Made by a program: the position numbers and the translations under genes
Notes under the pieces: generated by a model
The model's input: only the letters and a program-made list of their open reading frames with translations
What the model was told of the DNA's origin: nothing
The model's database searches: none
NCBI GenBank assembly: GCA_025991245.1
Contig: BQMJ01000025.1
Span: 175,587 to 239,586 of the forward strand
DNA from: Galdieria partita
Taxonomy: Eukaryota; Rhodophyta; Bangiophyceae; Galdieriales; Galdieriaceae
DNA: 64,000 nt
Reading direction: 5' to 3'
Shown: positions 21,536 to 33,177 of the stretch, piece by piece
How the letters are laid out: each line of letters begins with the position of its first letter
Position numbering within the stretch: the first letter of the stretch is position 1

Positions 21536-23224
21536 CTAATTCTCAGAAACAGAGCAAAACATGTTCATCATTTTCTTACTTTCTTGTAATGCTTGAACAG
21601 TACTTCTCAATTCATCGTTTTCTGTACAAAGTTCTTCCATTCTCTTTTGATAAGCCTCTTGTTGTATCTACCTCAAAGTTATCCAAAGCCTCCATTCATG
21701 GTCACATGTTATCTCACCTTTTTTCTTTGACGAGAACGTTCAGCACTTCTACGATTTTGCATAGCTCGATATGCTTTCCTTTCTTCTTCCGTCTTTCATA
21801 CTTAGCCATCTCAAAAGAGAGAAAAGTGAAGACTTACCATTTCTGGATGTTTTCGTTTACGTCCTCGTCTCTTTACTGTTCTCGTTTCATGTTTCTCCAG
21901 AGATAAATGTTCATCGTCCAATATTGTATTATTATTGTTGTTGTTGTGGTTGCTGTTGGTATTATCTGAATGGCTTCCACTATAAGTAGACTGATTGCCT
22001 GAATACTCTCCACTCTTCCATTCTAATAATCCCTCTCTATCTGAACTAGAGTTGTTCGAAACAGACAAATGGTCACCTTCATCTCCCGTATTTTGAAAAG
22101 AGTCATAAACACTCGAATTAGCTTCTGTTTGTCGACTTCTTCTCTTTGGACTCTTTTCATTTCTATCTTGAGATAAAACATTCCAACTAGAGGTAAACTC
22201 TCGAATCCAATTAGGTGCATTATCCTTGATTGTATGAGAGCCAAGTAGAGAATGATTATCATGACTACTAGTTACCCAGTCAACTGGAGAAGAAACTAGA
22301 GAAGACTCTTCCATATGGAAACCAGTACTCCTCGGAGTAGTCCAAGCACGAGGTGTAGCTCCCGAACGTAAAGAGGAGAGACCTTTTGGAGTAAACAAAT
22401 CTGGAAAATAATCAGTTAAACGAGCAAATAAATCGTCATTGTTATCCACTAAAGTATTTGGCTCATCTAATTTCTCCAAAGGTAACTTGGGACTTATTAT
22501 ACCAGTATTCTTGTTCATAGTAGAGGACGATACTTCACTATGAACCCTTATAGCCGAAGACTGATTACTGTCTTGTTTCATAACACTACTAAGAGAACGA
22601 GGTGAACTCGGTTGACTTGTATTCGTTTGCGCCTGTTTAGAACAACTTGATTGTTCTATAAGACTAGTATTACTTGTCCTGTCTCTTCATAAGGAATATA
22701 ATTAGGAGTATACAACTTGTGCGCACGAACCTTGGATGGGTCTCCGTTATTTTGGAGTCTTTTTTCACTACATGAACCAATTCTTTTGGGTCCTTTACTC
22801 CATTCTTCAAGGACTCCACCACAATGCACATTCTCTCAAGAGCTTCTGGTTTCTTTTGAGGATTCAAGCCACCCAACTCTATCATACGAAGCAAGGACTC
22901 TGTTTGTTCGTATATTTCCGGAATTCCATAGTCATAAAGAGTCTTATCGTCTTGAATCAAGTAAACAAGAATTGCAAACTACTACAGAAACAACATAAAT
23001 ACCTTGTAGTTCCATATTTCCAAAGTGAAATTGGAGTGTATCTATCAAGTGGAATTCTTCGGAAAGTTTCCTCTTCACGTCTCCTATAGTATCATATACG
23101 GAGACTTGTAGTTGTCGTCGTTGTCCATTTGGCAAGTCCTTTCATAGTCTTTATAAATAATCACTAAAATATGTCCTTTGCTTACCAACAGCAAGGGAAA
23201 CGTTTCGTCAGAGTGTCGCATCAT
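21536..23224 (-). CDS. Ubiquitin-like domain fused to a bZIP transcription factor (gene model)
   Basis: Six exons (23186-23224, 23003-23138, 22731-22950, 21838-22678, 21718-21792, 21536-21667) close in frame to 480 residues. Exons 1-3 encode a ubiquitin-like fold: RRQLQVSVYDTIGDVKRKL, FHFGNMELQDDKTLYDYGI, then a helical stretch. Exon 4 is Ser/Asn/Thr-rich and ends with a basic patch (KRRGRKRKHPEM). Exons 5-6 encode the bZIP basic region (MQNRRSAERSRQRKK) and a zipper with leucine-like heptads (LCTENDELRSTVQALQ). The 52-nt intron between exons 3 and 4 is the link that makes a fusion. It has AAG|GT and CAG| ends and matches phase, and the frame upstream of the first bZIP ATG (22581) stays open to the acceptor. 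If unspliced, these are two genes. The bZIP call itself is firm. Confidence 0.75.
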
Positions 23225-23475
23225 ATCAAAGAGAAAGTCGTTCTCAATTCTCGAAAAAGAACTTTCATTTCCCTTGTTTGAGATTTTGTTTCTATTTTAG
23301 GAAACAATATGGGTCATGTTAGGCTCCATTTATCACTTCTTCTCTACAATACAAAGAATAATGGAAATCCAATGAATATATTTATAAAAAGATTGATATC
23401 AACAACTTGGACTTGTTTTCTAATTGAAACAACTTTTCATGGGCGCTTTGAGGTTTCTTTGACAATTTGAAAATA
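23225..23475. promoter_or_regulatory. Divergent intergenic region, UBL-bZIP gene / APC1
   Basis: These 251 bp between two divergent start codons hold both promoters. An AT-rich core with ATATTTATAAA lies at about 23,378-23,388, a candidate TATA-like element for APC1. No gene is apparent. Confidence 0.35.
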
Positions 23476-26400
23476 ATGTCTTATCGTCAAGTTTTTTTGC
23501 AACAAGTAACACCCTATTCTAGGTTTGTTGCAAAACCAGGAGAAAAAAGTTGTGTTTATGGTACAGAAGAGAATGAACTAGTACTAAATAAAAATGGAAA
23601 GAATATATCTATTGTTTGGAAAGTGGAGGGTTGGACCAAGCGCAAGCTTTCCTTTGTTGCCGAAGGAGACCACATTTCATTGCCTTTGTTATTTACCGAT
23701 GGTACTTACGACTACTTGGCTGTGTGTGTATCTGATCGACTGATTCTTTTTGATGAAATGGGCACTGAATATTTTTGGCAACTTGGTCAGTATTCCTCAA
23801 ACAGTGTCTGTTGTGAACTGTTGGAACTTTCTTGGGCACTTATCTTAGGGTTGACTCCAAAGAACGAATATCATTCTAAGGACACTCTTTATTTATTATT
23901 TCAAAAAAAGCAAAGAAGACTGTATTTTCTTCGAGGTATTCATCAAGGAGAACGTATTGTGTATTGTAGTTCAGACTTGCCCTTGTTGGTGACATATGAC
24001 CAAGTTTTGGAAACTCTTTCTTTAGTCCTCTGTAATGAAGAAAAGATAGAAAGGGAAGGAGATGTGCCTGTCGATCAAAAAGATTTAAGTTCCTTCTTTG
24101 TAGATAGAATAGAGGAAGTATCTCAAGTAACGCCAAAAGAGTTTCATTTCTTTCATGATGAGATAGGACAGTTGTATTTGGCTATCTTAGATCAATATGG
24201 CTGTTTATATATTTTGCAAGTTCAAGGTGCCAATTGGTCTACCAGAAAACAAAACAACATGTATATAGAAAAGCTTGAGTTGCAGATGAAAATGGAAACT
24301 TTCATTAGCATCCAGGCAATGACAATCACTAGAGAAGAATTCCGAGATCTCTTATGTTTGGATGGAATGGGAGTATTTCATGTTTATATTGGATGCCATT
24401 GTATCTTTCGGTTTGAACTATTGAGGATGTCGGAAGCATCCGTATTTTTTGTGTTAGTGAAGGGAGCCAATGATTGTTTCAAAGTGGAAAGGGAACAATC
24501 CTTATGTTTGATAAGGTCTTTGAAGGATTCAGTTGCTTCAAGTATTACTTTGGAAATGGATGATAATCAGATGTATCGCATTTCATTGGATTGTTTTCGT
24601 CCACATTCACAACCCACAAAAGATGTTTTGATATGTGCATTGGCTGCTTTAAAGTCTGAATTATGTTGTGTTTTGCGTTCATTGTGGATTTTCCATATGT
24701 ATTGTCAACATGACAACTATTCTTATTCGACACTTTCACAAGATCATTGCATGGAATGGAAGAGTTTAGAACAATCATTGGATATATTGAGAAAATATTT
24801 ACTTTATGCATATGAAAATTCATTAGAATGGACTTGTGTTGTTGATTCTTTACTATGCAAGTTATCCAGTGGAGAATTGAGAAAGGAGTTGTTCAGAAGT
24901 ACAAAAGATGATACGAATGATCAGTCTTTACTTGTCTACGATTATTCATTCAACAATTATTTGACTCGGAAATATTCCATATTCTACAAAAATACTTTTA
25001 TTTCTTTTCCGTGGGAGACAAACGATTCACAAGTACAGAAAGATAATGGAATGTTGATATCAACAACCAACACTATAGGACAAATATTTTATTCAGTAGC
25101 AAATGTCTTTCATCTACTTTATGAATCTTACAAAACTTGCGTCACAAACGAGAATCAATTGGAGGCAGTAGCTACCCAAATAAGAAAGTGGTTACCTTTA
25201 TTAGGTCTTTCCAGTTGGATGGAGCATTACGATCGAGATCTCTTACATCCAACTTTCCATCATCAGCAGCTGGAAGAACTTTCTGCTACTTTTGTTTGTT
25301 GTATTTTCGATGCCTTATCCAGTGCTATTGTTGGAAGTTTTCAAGAATTGACATTGTTAAAGACCACCATTCAAAGCTTTCATTTTAGAGGTATCTGTAA
25401 TCCTCTTTTACGACTGGAAAGGATATGTGTCGCTTTAGAAATCATTTTTCAAAATGATTGTGACTGTTTGGAAAATCTTATTGCTATTCCTTCATTTGTA
25501 GAGGACATTTTACCTACTTTACCTATAAGTCTATCAACACCCATATATGATGTATTACAAGCCTCCAAGTTTTCCTTTGACTCACATGACAAGAAGAAGA
25601 ACAATTGGATAGACGCTCCATTGTATGACTTGTATAGTGACGATATTTCCAGATTGTTAGGAATGGAAATGGAGACGAGTGAATGGAATATATCTCTCAA
25701 GATGGAGATGGAGTCTATGTATATGGAAGATTTAGTGATTGACTTTGATAGTAGTAATTATACTTCAGGAATGGAAATGAATGATCCTTGTATACATATG
25801 AGGTTCGCAGCTGATCGAAGAACATTGGAAGTACAAAATTTATTGGACTCTGCTTCTCCATTATCCTTAGACTCTCTTGACTTGAAGACATTGTATGAAG
25901 AGGATTCCGTCACAGTTTCTTCAGTCAAACTACTTGGAAGGCTTCAAAAGAATTTAGGAGTTTGTATAGGAAGAGGTGCTTTTAGTTTGGGAACATATAT
26001 TTCTTTTGATCCTACGGAACCCATTGTGATACCTAAAGTTTGGTAAGTTGTGATTCGATTCTTATTGTTGTTTTGAACAATTTATTTTCTGTAGCTTAGC
26101 TGCCAAGGCTCCTTCTGATTCCTTGCCACTTATAAAATTGGATATATCTAGTGTTTCTGTTCATTATTTTGATTGGCCTCGTTTTCATAATGGAGTTGCT
26201 GCAAGTTTGAGATTCCTCAGAAGAGAACTTTACTATGGTGATAAGACTTGTCCAGAATCTATATTATCTCGTTCCTGGATAGTGAGTAATAAGCCACCCC
26301 AGCCTTGTGCTTCTCATGCGGGAGTGTTGTTTGGACTTGGGTTGACTGGTCATCTACCTGTCTTGCAAACAACTGATTGGTATAGTTACTTGATTGGAAG

Positions 26401-28879
26401 AGACGAACTTACTTGTGTTGGATTGATTTTGGGTGTTGCATGTAGTGGAATAGGGACAATGGACAATTCTGCAACCAAAATGTTATGTATTCATATAAGA
26501 CATTTCAATCCTTTGTCATTTTCTCAACCTGATTGGGAAGTTCCTGTTTCAGTTCAGGTAACGTTGTATATAAAATTTGTTATATATATCTGATAGATTA
26601 CTTTTCTAGTCTGCTGCAAGTTTAGGTTTAGGTCTTTTATATCAAGGAACTTGTCATCGTTTCATGGTCGAAGGTTTATATTCAGAAATGACTCGAAAGT
26701 TGGAACCCGATATTCCTTTGGAGCAAAGACAAGGCTTTTGTTTGGCAGTTGGTTTGGGTTTGGGTTTTATTTGTTTAGGAATGGGTCCTAAGAGTAGTGC
26801 ATTACAAGACTTGCATTTGGAAGAGAAACTGTATTCGTGTATTTATGGAAGAAATATGAAAGCACAACAAACCATTTCAGATACTCATCCCAATGTTATT
26901 TTAGAAAGTAATCCTAATAGAGATGTGATTACTCCTGCAGCTCTCATGGCATTATGTTTCATGTAAGGAATGTTATTGTTGCTTTAGTTTTATATATTCT
27001 TTATTTTCATAGGTATTTACAGACCAATGATTGGCGTGTTGCTAAAATGCTTACTATTCCAGAAACTCTTTATGAGTTGGAAAGTATTCGACCTGACCTT
27101 TTGTATTTGTTTATATTATCACGACAGTTAATTCTTTGGGACTATATTTATGCAACTCCTTCATATTTGATCGATTTATTACCGAGTCTCTGTAAGAATT
27201 TCTTATCCATAGGGGAACAAGAGATATCTTTGGATGCATTATTAGAACGATTATCTCGACAGTTGAATGGAGACAATCCTATGACGGATATAGTTGTAGG
27301 AACTCTAATGATTCTTTTGGCTTGCGCAGTAAGCATTGGCTTACGATATGCTGGAACATTCGACTGTCAAGCTTATAATCTACTCAAGCATTTATTCCTT
27401 GGCTTGGAAAAGATTGTGCCAAGGAGTATTTCCATATATTTAGGTTTATTGCCATTATCCATGTCTTTGATTATGGCAGGAAGTGGTCATTTGGAACTAT
27501 TCAGAATACTGCGTCGTTTGCACAAAGGGATTCGTCACAAATCCGATACAAGTAATGCTTCTAGATATGCTCATTATATGATGAATAGTATGTCTATTGG
27601 CTTTTTATTTCTTGGAGGTGGTAGTTGTAGTTTTCAAAGGAGTCCTTTTGCGATTGCTTCTTTGTTATGTGCTCTTTATCCCATCTTTCCTGCATCTCCT
27701 AGCGACAATCAGTATCATCTACAAGCATTTCGACATTTTTATGTTTTGGCTACTGACAATCGTTTATTGGAAACTCGTGATATTCGAACCAATAAGCCTT
27801 GTTTTGTTCCCATAGAAATAACTTTGAAAGAAACTAAAGATTACTATGCGAGTACTTGTCGGTTGATGTCACCTTGTTTATTACCTGATTGGACAAGTGT
27901 TGAAATGATTCAAGTAAAAGGACCGAGATATTTACCGAGAGCATATGTGATGGATGAATGCCGGACAAGGGATGGAAGAACAAGGAATTTCAAGGCAATT
28001 CCATTGATGAAAGTAGAATATGGACGTAGAGTTATCTTTGTGAGACGCAAAATGGGTCAACTTGACTATTCTGTGGATCCAAAAGGCACTCGAGGATTGT
28101 TATCTCGAGTCATTTCTTTCAAAGGACGAATGTTAAGTTCTTGGCCATTGTTGCATTCTTCTTTACCTATCGAAAGTCATCAGGACGAGATTGCAATGGA
28201 TTCTCTTATGGAATATCCGTCTTTATTTGGTTTCTTTCAATATTTTTGTGAATCAACAAAACCTTCCATTTATGATGCTATTCTATATGAGATTTTGGCA
28301 CAAGATAAGCCTGAAGCATTACAACTCTATTTACAATTGATGAATATTTGCAATCCTATGGAGAAATGGTCGTTGCATTCTTTATCTATGAAACATTTGA
28401 GTATTTTATCTCAATATTTTCATTATCGTAGTTATCTCAACCGATCTATGATGGATCATGAAGATATGCCTATTATTGAACCAGCTTTTGTACAAATGTG
28501 TTTTCATCATATGAAGAATGAACTAGAAAGCAATCATCACCTCGACTGGTCTCTCCTTCAATCGGCCATCATCAGACCACAAAGCTATTCTCACGAGACA
28601 AGTGAGATGATGAAAGACAATCAAAGCTTATGGAAGCAAAAATGGCTTTGGATGTATTTACAGCTCATGCAAGTGCCGAGTATTCCAGTCACGAGACAAT
28701 TGTATCAACAATTTCGACAAGAATTGTCCACTTTGGATAGACAATCTTCCTCCTCTCGAATGATAAAATGGTGGTTACTCTCTCAACAACTTTTTTCTAG
28801 TCGATATCAACAAAGTATTCCTCTTCTTTGTCAAATATGGACAGATTGGTTGGATAGAAATCATGTATTTTCTAGTTGA
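23476..28879 (+). CDS. APC1: Anaphase-promoting complex subunit 1 (APC1)
   Basis: Four exons (23476-26042, 26095-26557, 26610-26962, 27013-28879) with introns of 50-52 nt close in frame to 1,749 residues, the size class of APC1. The N-terminal half is a diverged beta-propeller-like region. The middle has the proteasome/cyclosome repeats: HAGVLFGLGLTGHLPVL, ELTCVGLILGVACSGIGTMD with NSATKMLCIHI, and SAASLGLGLLYQGTCHR. Further repeats (FCLAVGLGLGFICLGMG, MSIGFLFLGGG) follow. APC1 is the largest scaffold of the APC/C ubiquitin ligase that triggers anaphase and mitotic exit. The start is the ATG at 23476 (MSYRQVFLQQ). The 3' end lies 8 bp from the convergent cyclophilin gene. Confidence 0.93.
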
Positions 28880-28887
28880 AGCATATC

Positions 28888-30375
28888 TCAAGGTTCCCAT
28901 TTATCCATTCCATTCAATATTCGAGTGTGAGTAATTGTATCGTTGGGTGAAATTTGTAAAAGATATTCCAATCCTTCCACAATATAACCAAAGGTAGCTA
29001 CGTTGCCATTGAGAACATTTCCTCCTTTGTTCCTTGCTTGTTCTGATCTGGGATCCAATGTAAATATAAAGAAACTAGAATTGGCATCGTTCTCATCTTC
29101 AGAAGAATGTACCATAGCCAATGCTCCAAAGGCAGTCATAGGTAAAACGGGTTGTAAATCAGCTAAATCTGCAGTTTCTAAAGTCTTTCCCCAAATAGGA
29201 TAAGGATCTCCATCGACCAACACTTCCATAGGAATATGACGAGGCTTTTTAGTATTAGAGTCGATCAATAATTGTTTGGGTTGAACGAACAAATAGAAAC
29301 CTGACTCCTTATGCACTATAGTTGCATTTTGATATATGTTATTCAATAAAGCTTGAATGAAATTTCCACTCGTCAAAGGTGCACTATATCCATCCAATAT
29401 GGCTACTAAATGAATGCTATTTCCTATTGGACTGCCATTCTTATCTCTAAATAGAGAAGAAGAATCGACTGTTGGATGATTGGCTTTCGTAACTGTCATT
29501 TCCACAGTTGCTCTTCCTTTCAGTCGAGGTAAGGAATCATATTTATGCGGTATTGGATACGGAAATCCTTGAACCATCCATTCTTCCAATTGTGCTATTT
29601 TATCCAAAGTTGATTCAGTCTGCTGAGCAATTTCATTTTTCATATCTTTGAGTGCTTTTTTACTATTTTTAGTAACTTTTATCTTCTCTTGAATGCTTTC
29701 AAGCAATTGATCGACATCTCCCAAAGCAACAGCAGCTTCATCTCTATGTTCCTTTCTTGTATCCAACAATATTTCAACTTCTCCTCTATGCAAGATGGGT
29801 TTTGCTTTCTGTATATCCTTCCAAGCCAATGAAATACCTGACTTTCCAGGTGAGTGCAAATCGATAAGCAGTTGTTCCAGAGTTGATTGTAAACCTCTTA
29901 TCGGCTCATCGATAGGAATAGGAAGTGCATAACGTAATATGGCCTTTCCATGGGTTACAATATATCTCCTAAGAAGTGTATTATCTGAAATCACGCTGGC
30001 TTGTACTTGCCAAGAATTCTTGTCTATTCCTATCCAAGGCATAGTATTGCTTAGGATGAAGCTAAATAACAATAAAGTCAAGTGAACGATACAACCCGAT
30101 TTGAAGTTGTCTGTTGAGCAGCAACTCTTAAGCCAAAACTGACTACGGTAGAGCACTCTTTTGGGTCTTTTATCTACACAGTTTCCAACTTGACTCCAAA
30201 GAATGATTGGACTATCCATAAACTTGCACTTTGAACAGCTGGATGATGATGGATTGCAAGAAGTTTTCTCAAGTCTTGGTATCTTTGGTTGGTATGAAAG
30301 GAACAAGAGCGAACATGGACAACCCATTGTCATTAGATGCAATTTTATCACAATCATGCAATTCTTTATTCTCAT
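28888..30375 (-). CDS. CYP38/TLP40-like thylakoid-lumen cyclophilin
   Basis: A single exon of 495 residues. The C-terminal ~200 residues are a diverged cyclophilin-type domain (IHLVAILDGYSAPLTSGNF, SSFFIFTLDPRS, NGNVATFGYIVEGLEYL). The central region (AILRYALPIPIDEPIRG, then a long acidic helix bundle and VQGFPYPIPHKYDSLPRLKGRA) matches the N-terminal helical domain of CYP38/TLP40. The N-terminus is long; a hydrophobic segment (IVHLTLLLFSFILSNTMPW) followed by QVQAS suggests a bipartite transit peptide for the thylakoid lumen. CYP38 assists photosystem II assembly and has little isomerase activity in plants. Its ATG lies only 6 bp after the NFU1 stop codon, so its promoter and leader probably overlap NFU1 coding sequence. 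Confidence 0.9.
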   Translation of the reverse strand: MRIKNCMIVIKLHLMTMGCPCSLLFLSYQPKIPRLEKTSCNPSSSSCSKCKFMDSPIILWSQVGNCVDKRPKRVLYRSQFWLKSCCSTDNFKSGCIVHLTLLLFSFILSNTMPWIGIDKNSWQVQASVISDNTLLRRYIVTHGKAILRYALPIPIDEPIRGLQSTLEQLLIDLHSPGKSGISLAWKDIQKAKPILHRGEVEILLDTRKEHRDEAAVALGDVDQLLESIQEKIKVTKNSKKALKDMKNEIAQQTESTLDKIAQLEEWMVQGFPYPIPHKYDSLPRLKGRATVEMTVTKANHPTVDSSSLFRDKNGSPIGNSIHLVAILDGYSAPLTSGNFIQALLNNIYQNATIVHKESGFYLFVQPKQLLIDSNTKKPRHIPMEVLVDGDPYPIWGKTLETADLADLQPVLPMTAFGALAMVHSSEDENDANSSFFIFTLDPRSEQARNKGGNVLNGNVATFGYIVEGLEYLLQISPNDTITHTRILNGMDKWEP

Positions 30376-30381
30376 ACAACT

Positions 30382-31287
30382 TCAACTTCTCAATACTCCG
30401 GAGTCTCGCAATCTTTGCTCCAAACTTTGCAATTGTTCTCTACTTACTTGTTCCATCTTTTGTCGTTCTTCACTGACAACTTCTCTCACACCTTTGACTT
30501 CAGGAATATAATGCATAAGCATATTCTCTACTCCACTTTTCAACGTCACTACACTCGAACTGCAAGTCGTACATGAACCTTGCAATTCCAAATCTACAAT
30601 ACCAGTATCCGGATGATATCCTCTATACAATATATTTCCTCCATCCTCTGCAACAGCAGGTTTGATTCTCGTTTCCAACAATTCCTTTATCATAGCAACT
30701 ACTTCATCATCTTCCGGCTTTATACTAGTATCTGACTCTGGTAAGTTCTCCAATAAAACTGGTTCTTCACTGGCATAAAATTCCAATATAGCTTCAAATA
30801 TCTCAGGCCTCAATACCGACCAACTAACGTCTTCCCTTTTGGTTACCGTAACAAAATCAGGGCCTAAGAATACTGAAGATATGCCTTCAATCCGAAACAG
30901 TCTTTTTGCTAACGGAGATATTTGAGCAGTCTGTGCATTCGGAAAGTCTACACTTGCTTCATTGGGAACAACTTCTCTTCCTGGTAAAAACTTGACAGAA
31001 TCTGGATTAGGTGTTGGCTGACTTTGTAAGAATAACCCACGTTTGAATAGTAACCATAATTGTTGTTGTGGAACGAGTCGTCTATCAGGGAAACCATAAT
31101 GGAGTTTGTATAGAGAATGCATTGAACCAGTCAAAGAAGAATGGGTATATATGGTATGTTTTGGATAATGAAAGAAACGAAATAGTGTCCAAGGTTTCTC
31201 ATGAGCTAATTTTCCTATTCCACTACCCAAGACACAAGTTGCAAGTGACTGCAAACGGGTTTGCACACCTGAAAAGAGCAAACGCAT
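30382..31287 (-). CDS. NFU1: NFU1 iron-sulfur cluster scaffold protein
   Basis: A single exon of 301 residues from the ATG at 31287 (MRLLFSGVQ). The N-terminal NFU domain reads SQPTPNPDSVKFLPGREV through GISSVFLGPDFVTVTK. The NifU C-terminal domain has VAEDGGNILYRGY and the cluster-binding Cys pair in GSCTTCSSS. A long basic N-terminus of about 95 residues fits a mitochondrial presequence. NFU1 passes 4Fe-4S clusters to lipoyl synthase and respiratory proteins. The C-terminal tail (EERQKMEQVSREQLQSLEQ) is a short helix beyond the usual end. It is divergent from the SAS-6 gene with 126 bp between starts. Confidence 0.94.
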   Translation of the reverse strand: MRLLFSGVQTRLQSLATCVLGSGIGKLAHEKPWTLFRFFHYPKHTIYTHSSLTGSMHSLYKLHYGFPDRRLVPQQQLWLLFKRGLFLQSQPTPNPDSVKFLPGREVVPNEASVDFPNAQTAQISPLAKRLFRIEGISSVFLGPDFVTVTKREDVSWSVLRPEIFEAILEFYASEEPVLLENLPESDTSIKPEDDEVVAMIKELLETRIKPAVAEDGGNILYRGYHPDTGIVDLELQGSCTTCSSSVVTLKSGVENMLMHYIPEVKGVREVVSEERQKMEQVSREQLQSLEQRLRDSGVLRS

Positions 31288-31413
31288 GTTCACTTTGTGC
31301 AATCCAAAATGAATTTTGTTGTGGAAAATCGGATGATTGTTGTTCGTTGTAGTTCCTGTTAGCTATTCGAGTTGTGCAAAAGGAAATTTCTCCACGAAAC
31401 AAAGTTAGAAAAG

Positions 31414-33177
31414 ATGGCCAATCTTTCATCCGATAACACTCAAACTTTGCTAGTAAAAGTTACTTTTCTCAATGGAGAGCACACCAAGTTGACCGTTACT
31501 ATCACCACTTGTTATGAAACCAAAAATGTTGCCAATAAGATATTTCGATTGAAACTTTTTGACGAAAATGATCCCTTTTTGTTCTACGAGTGTTGTTGGG
31601 ATGAAGATAGTTTTCTTACCCTCAAACACCAACAAAATTTGTTGGTAGACTTTCCAGGTTTTGCGAGCAAGTTTCATGAATTGTTGTCCAACTGTCGAGA
31701 GGATAAGGAAAGATTTCAAGCCACGTTATCTATGAAAGACAAAGAATGGGCTACTTTGATAATCGAAGAAAATACTCGATTCCGAACTCTGACTTATTTA
31801 TCTGTCGATTTAAAGATTGCTACTCAAGAAACGATACAAAAGTAAGAAAGATAAGCGTTCTTATCAACTTGTGTTTAAACTATATATAATTGAATCTAGT
31901 CACTTTAAATTATCGTTGAGCAGACTATACAGAATTATAGAGAATATGCAGTCACAAGTTGCTAATTTGGAAACTCAATTGGGACAAGAAAAGAGTAAAA
32001 ATGAACAACTCTCCATTCAACTACGTCAAGTCGAATCAGATAATGGTAACTGATTGAAATCATTCAATGACTGCATTTCTCACTCGATATGTTTTTGTAA
32101 TAGAGCGTCAACGTGAAGAATGGAAACGAGAAAAGGAGCAACAATTGAGCCAACTGAGAGAAGAGAAAGAAGCTGAAAAGGAGAAATTTTTGAAAGAGTT
32201 GCAAGTACAGAAAAACAAAGATATTCAATTGTATGAAGAGGAAACTCTTGTTTGGAAGCAAAAAGCTGAACAATGGAATACCCAAGTTACTCAATTACGA
32301 GACTTGTTAGAGCAAACTCAAAAAGATTTAAAGGAAGTGCGTTCAAAGAGAGATGAACTGGAGTTGGAGTATAATCAGCTAACAGTCGAAATGAAAGCCA
32401 TCAAACAAGAGAAAGAACATTATTTAGCAGAATTGGAACAAAAAAATAGTCACTTGGAAGAGTTGGAAAGGAGAAATCGAGAGTTGTCTCATCAAATAGA
32501 AGAATGGCAAACTCAATCAGAATTTCATTCTCGTGAATGGGAAAAGGTAATGAAATCTCAACATACAAAACAGAGAATATTCAATTTTCTCTAAGGAAAA
32601 AGAAGAAAAAGAAAATTTGAAGACTCAATTGGAAAATTATCGCACAAGTCGTAGTCGTTTGGAAGAGAAACTCAAACATTCCATTGCAGAGATCAACAAA
32701 GGCAATGAAATTATTGAAAAACTTCAAGAAGAGTTGAAGAACACGAGACAAAAGGCTAAAATGAAGACAACCATTGCCAACCAACAAGAACAACTGTTAC
32801 AAGAGAAACAACGTAAAATAGAACAACTCATGCAAGATATTCAAGTTTTGAATCAAAAGCTTTCAAACAAAGAACGCGAATTGGAGCATTTGAGTCAATC
32901 TTTACGGGATTCTCAAGCGAAATTGGAAGAGAACCAGAAAGTATTGGAAAGTAATCAGCAATTGATCAATTGGCTCAATAAGGAATTGAATGAAATGCAA
33001 TTGACTAGTCATATTATTTCGAAGCCTTGGAAATCTTCATTTGCTACACAACCTTTAGGAGCTGCTGCTGATAAGAAAGATAATTCTATTTCGAGTGCTT
33101 TAGAGAAGAACTTGTGGGATAGCAATGCTTCGTCTGCTGCAAGAACCAATAGAAGAGAAACACTAGTGGATAAATAA
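31414..33177 (+). CDS. SAS-6-like centriole cartwheel protein
   Basis: Four exons (31414-31841, 31900-32045, 32104-32546, 32596-33177) close in frame to 532 residues. The N-terminal ~150 residues match the SAS-6 head: QQNLLVDFPGFASKFHELL, then WATLIIEENTRFRTLTYLS (the PISA-like region) and ETIQNHFKLSLSRL. From about 155 to 470 the protein is a long coiled coil (repeated heptads rich in Glu, Lys, Gln, Leu). A short Ser/Ala-rich tail follows. SAS-6 oligomerises into the nine-fold cartwheel in organisms with centrioles. The head also belongs to the XRCC4/XLF/PAXX/CCDC61 superfamily, but the PISA-like stretch favours SAS-6. It is the last core gene before the subtelomere. Confidence 0.85.

Noticed and set aside
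22581-22581. ATG 22,581 as the start of a separate bZIP gene
   Set aside because: Possible, but the frame is open upstream to a good splice acceptor in matching phase, so the fusion model is preferred. Listed as the main alternative.
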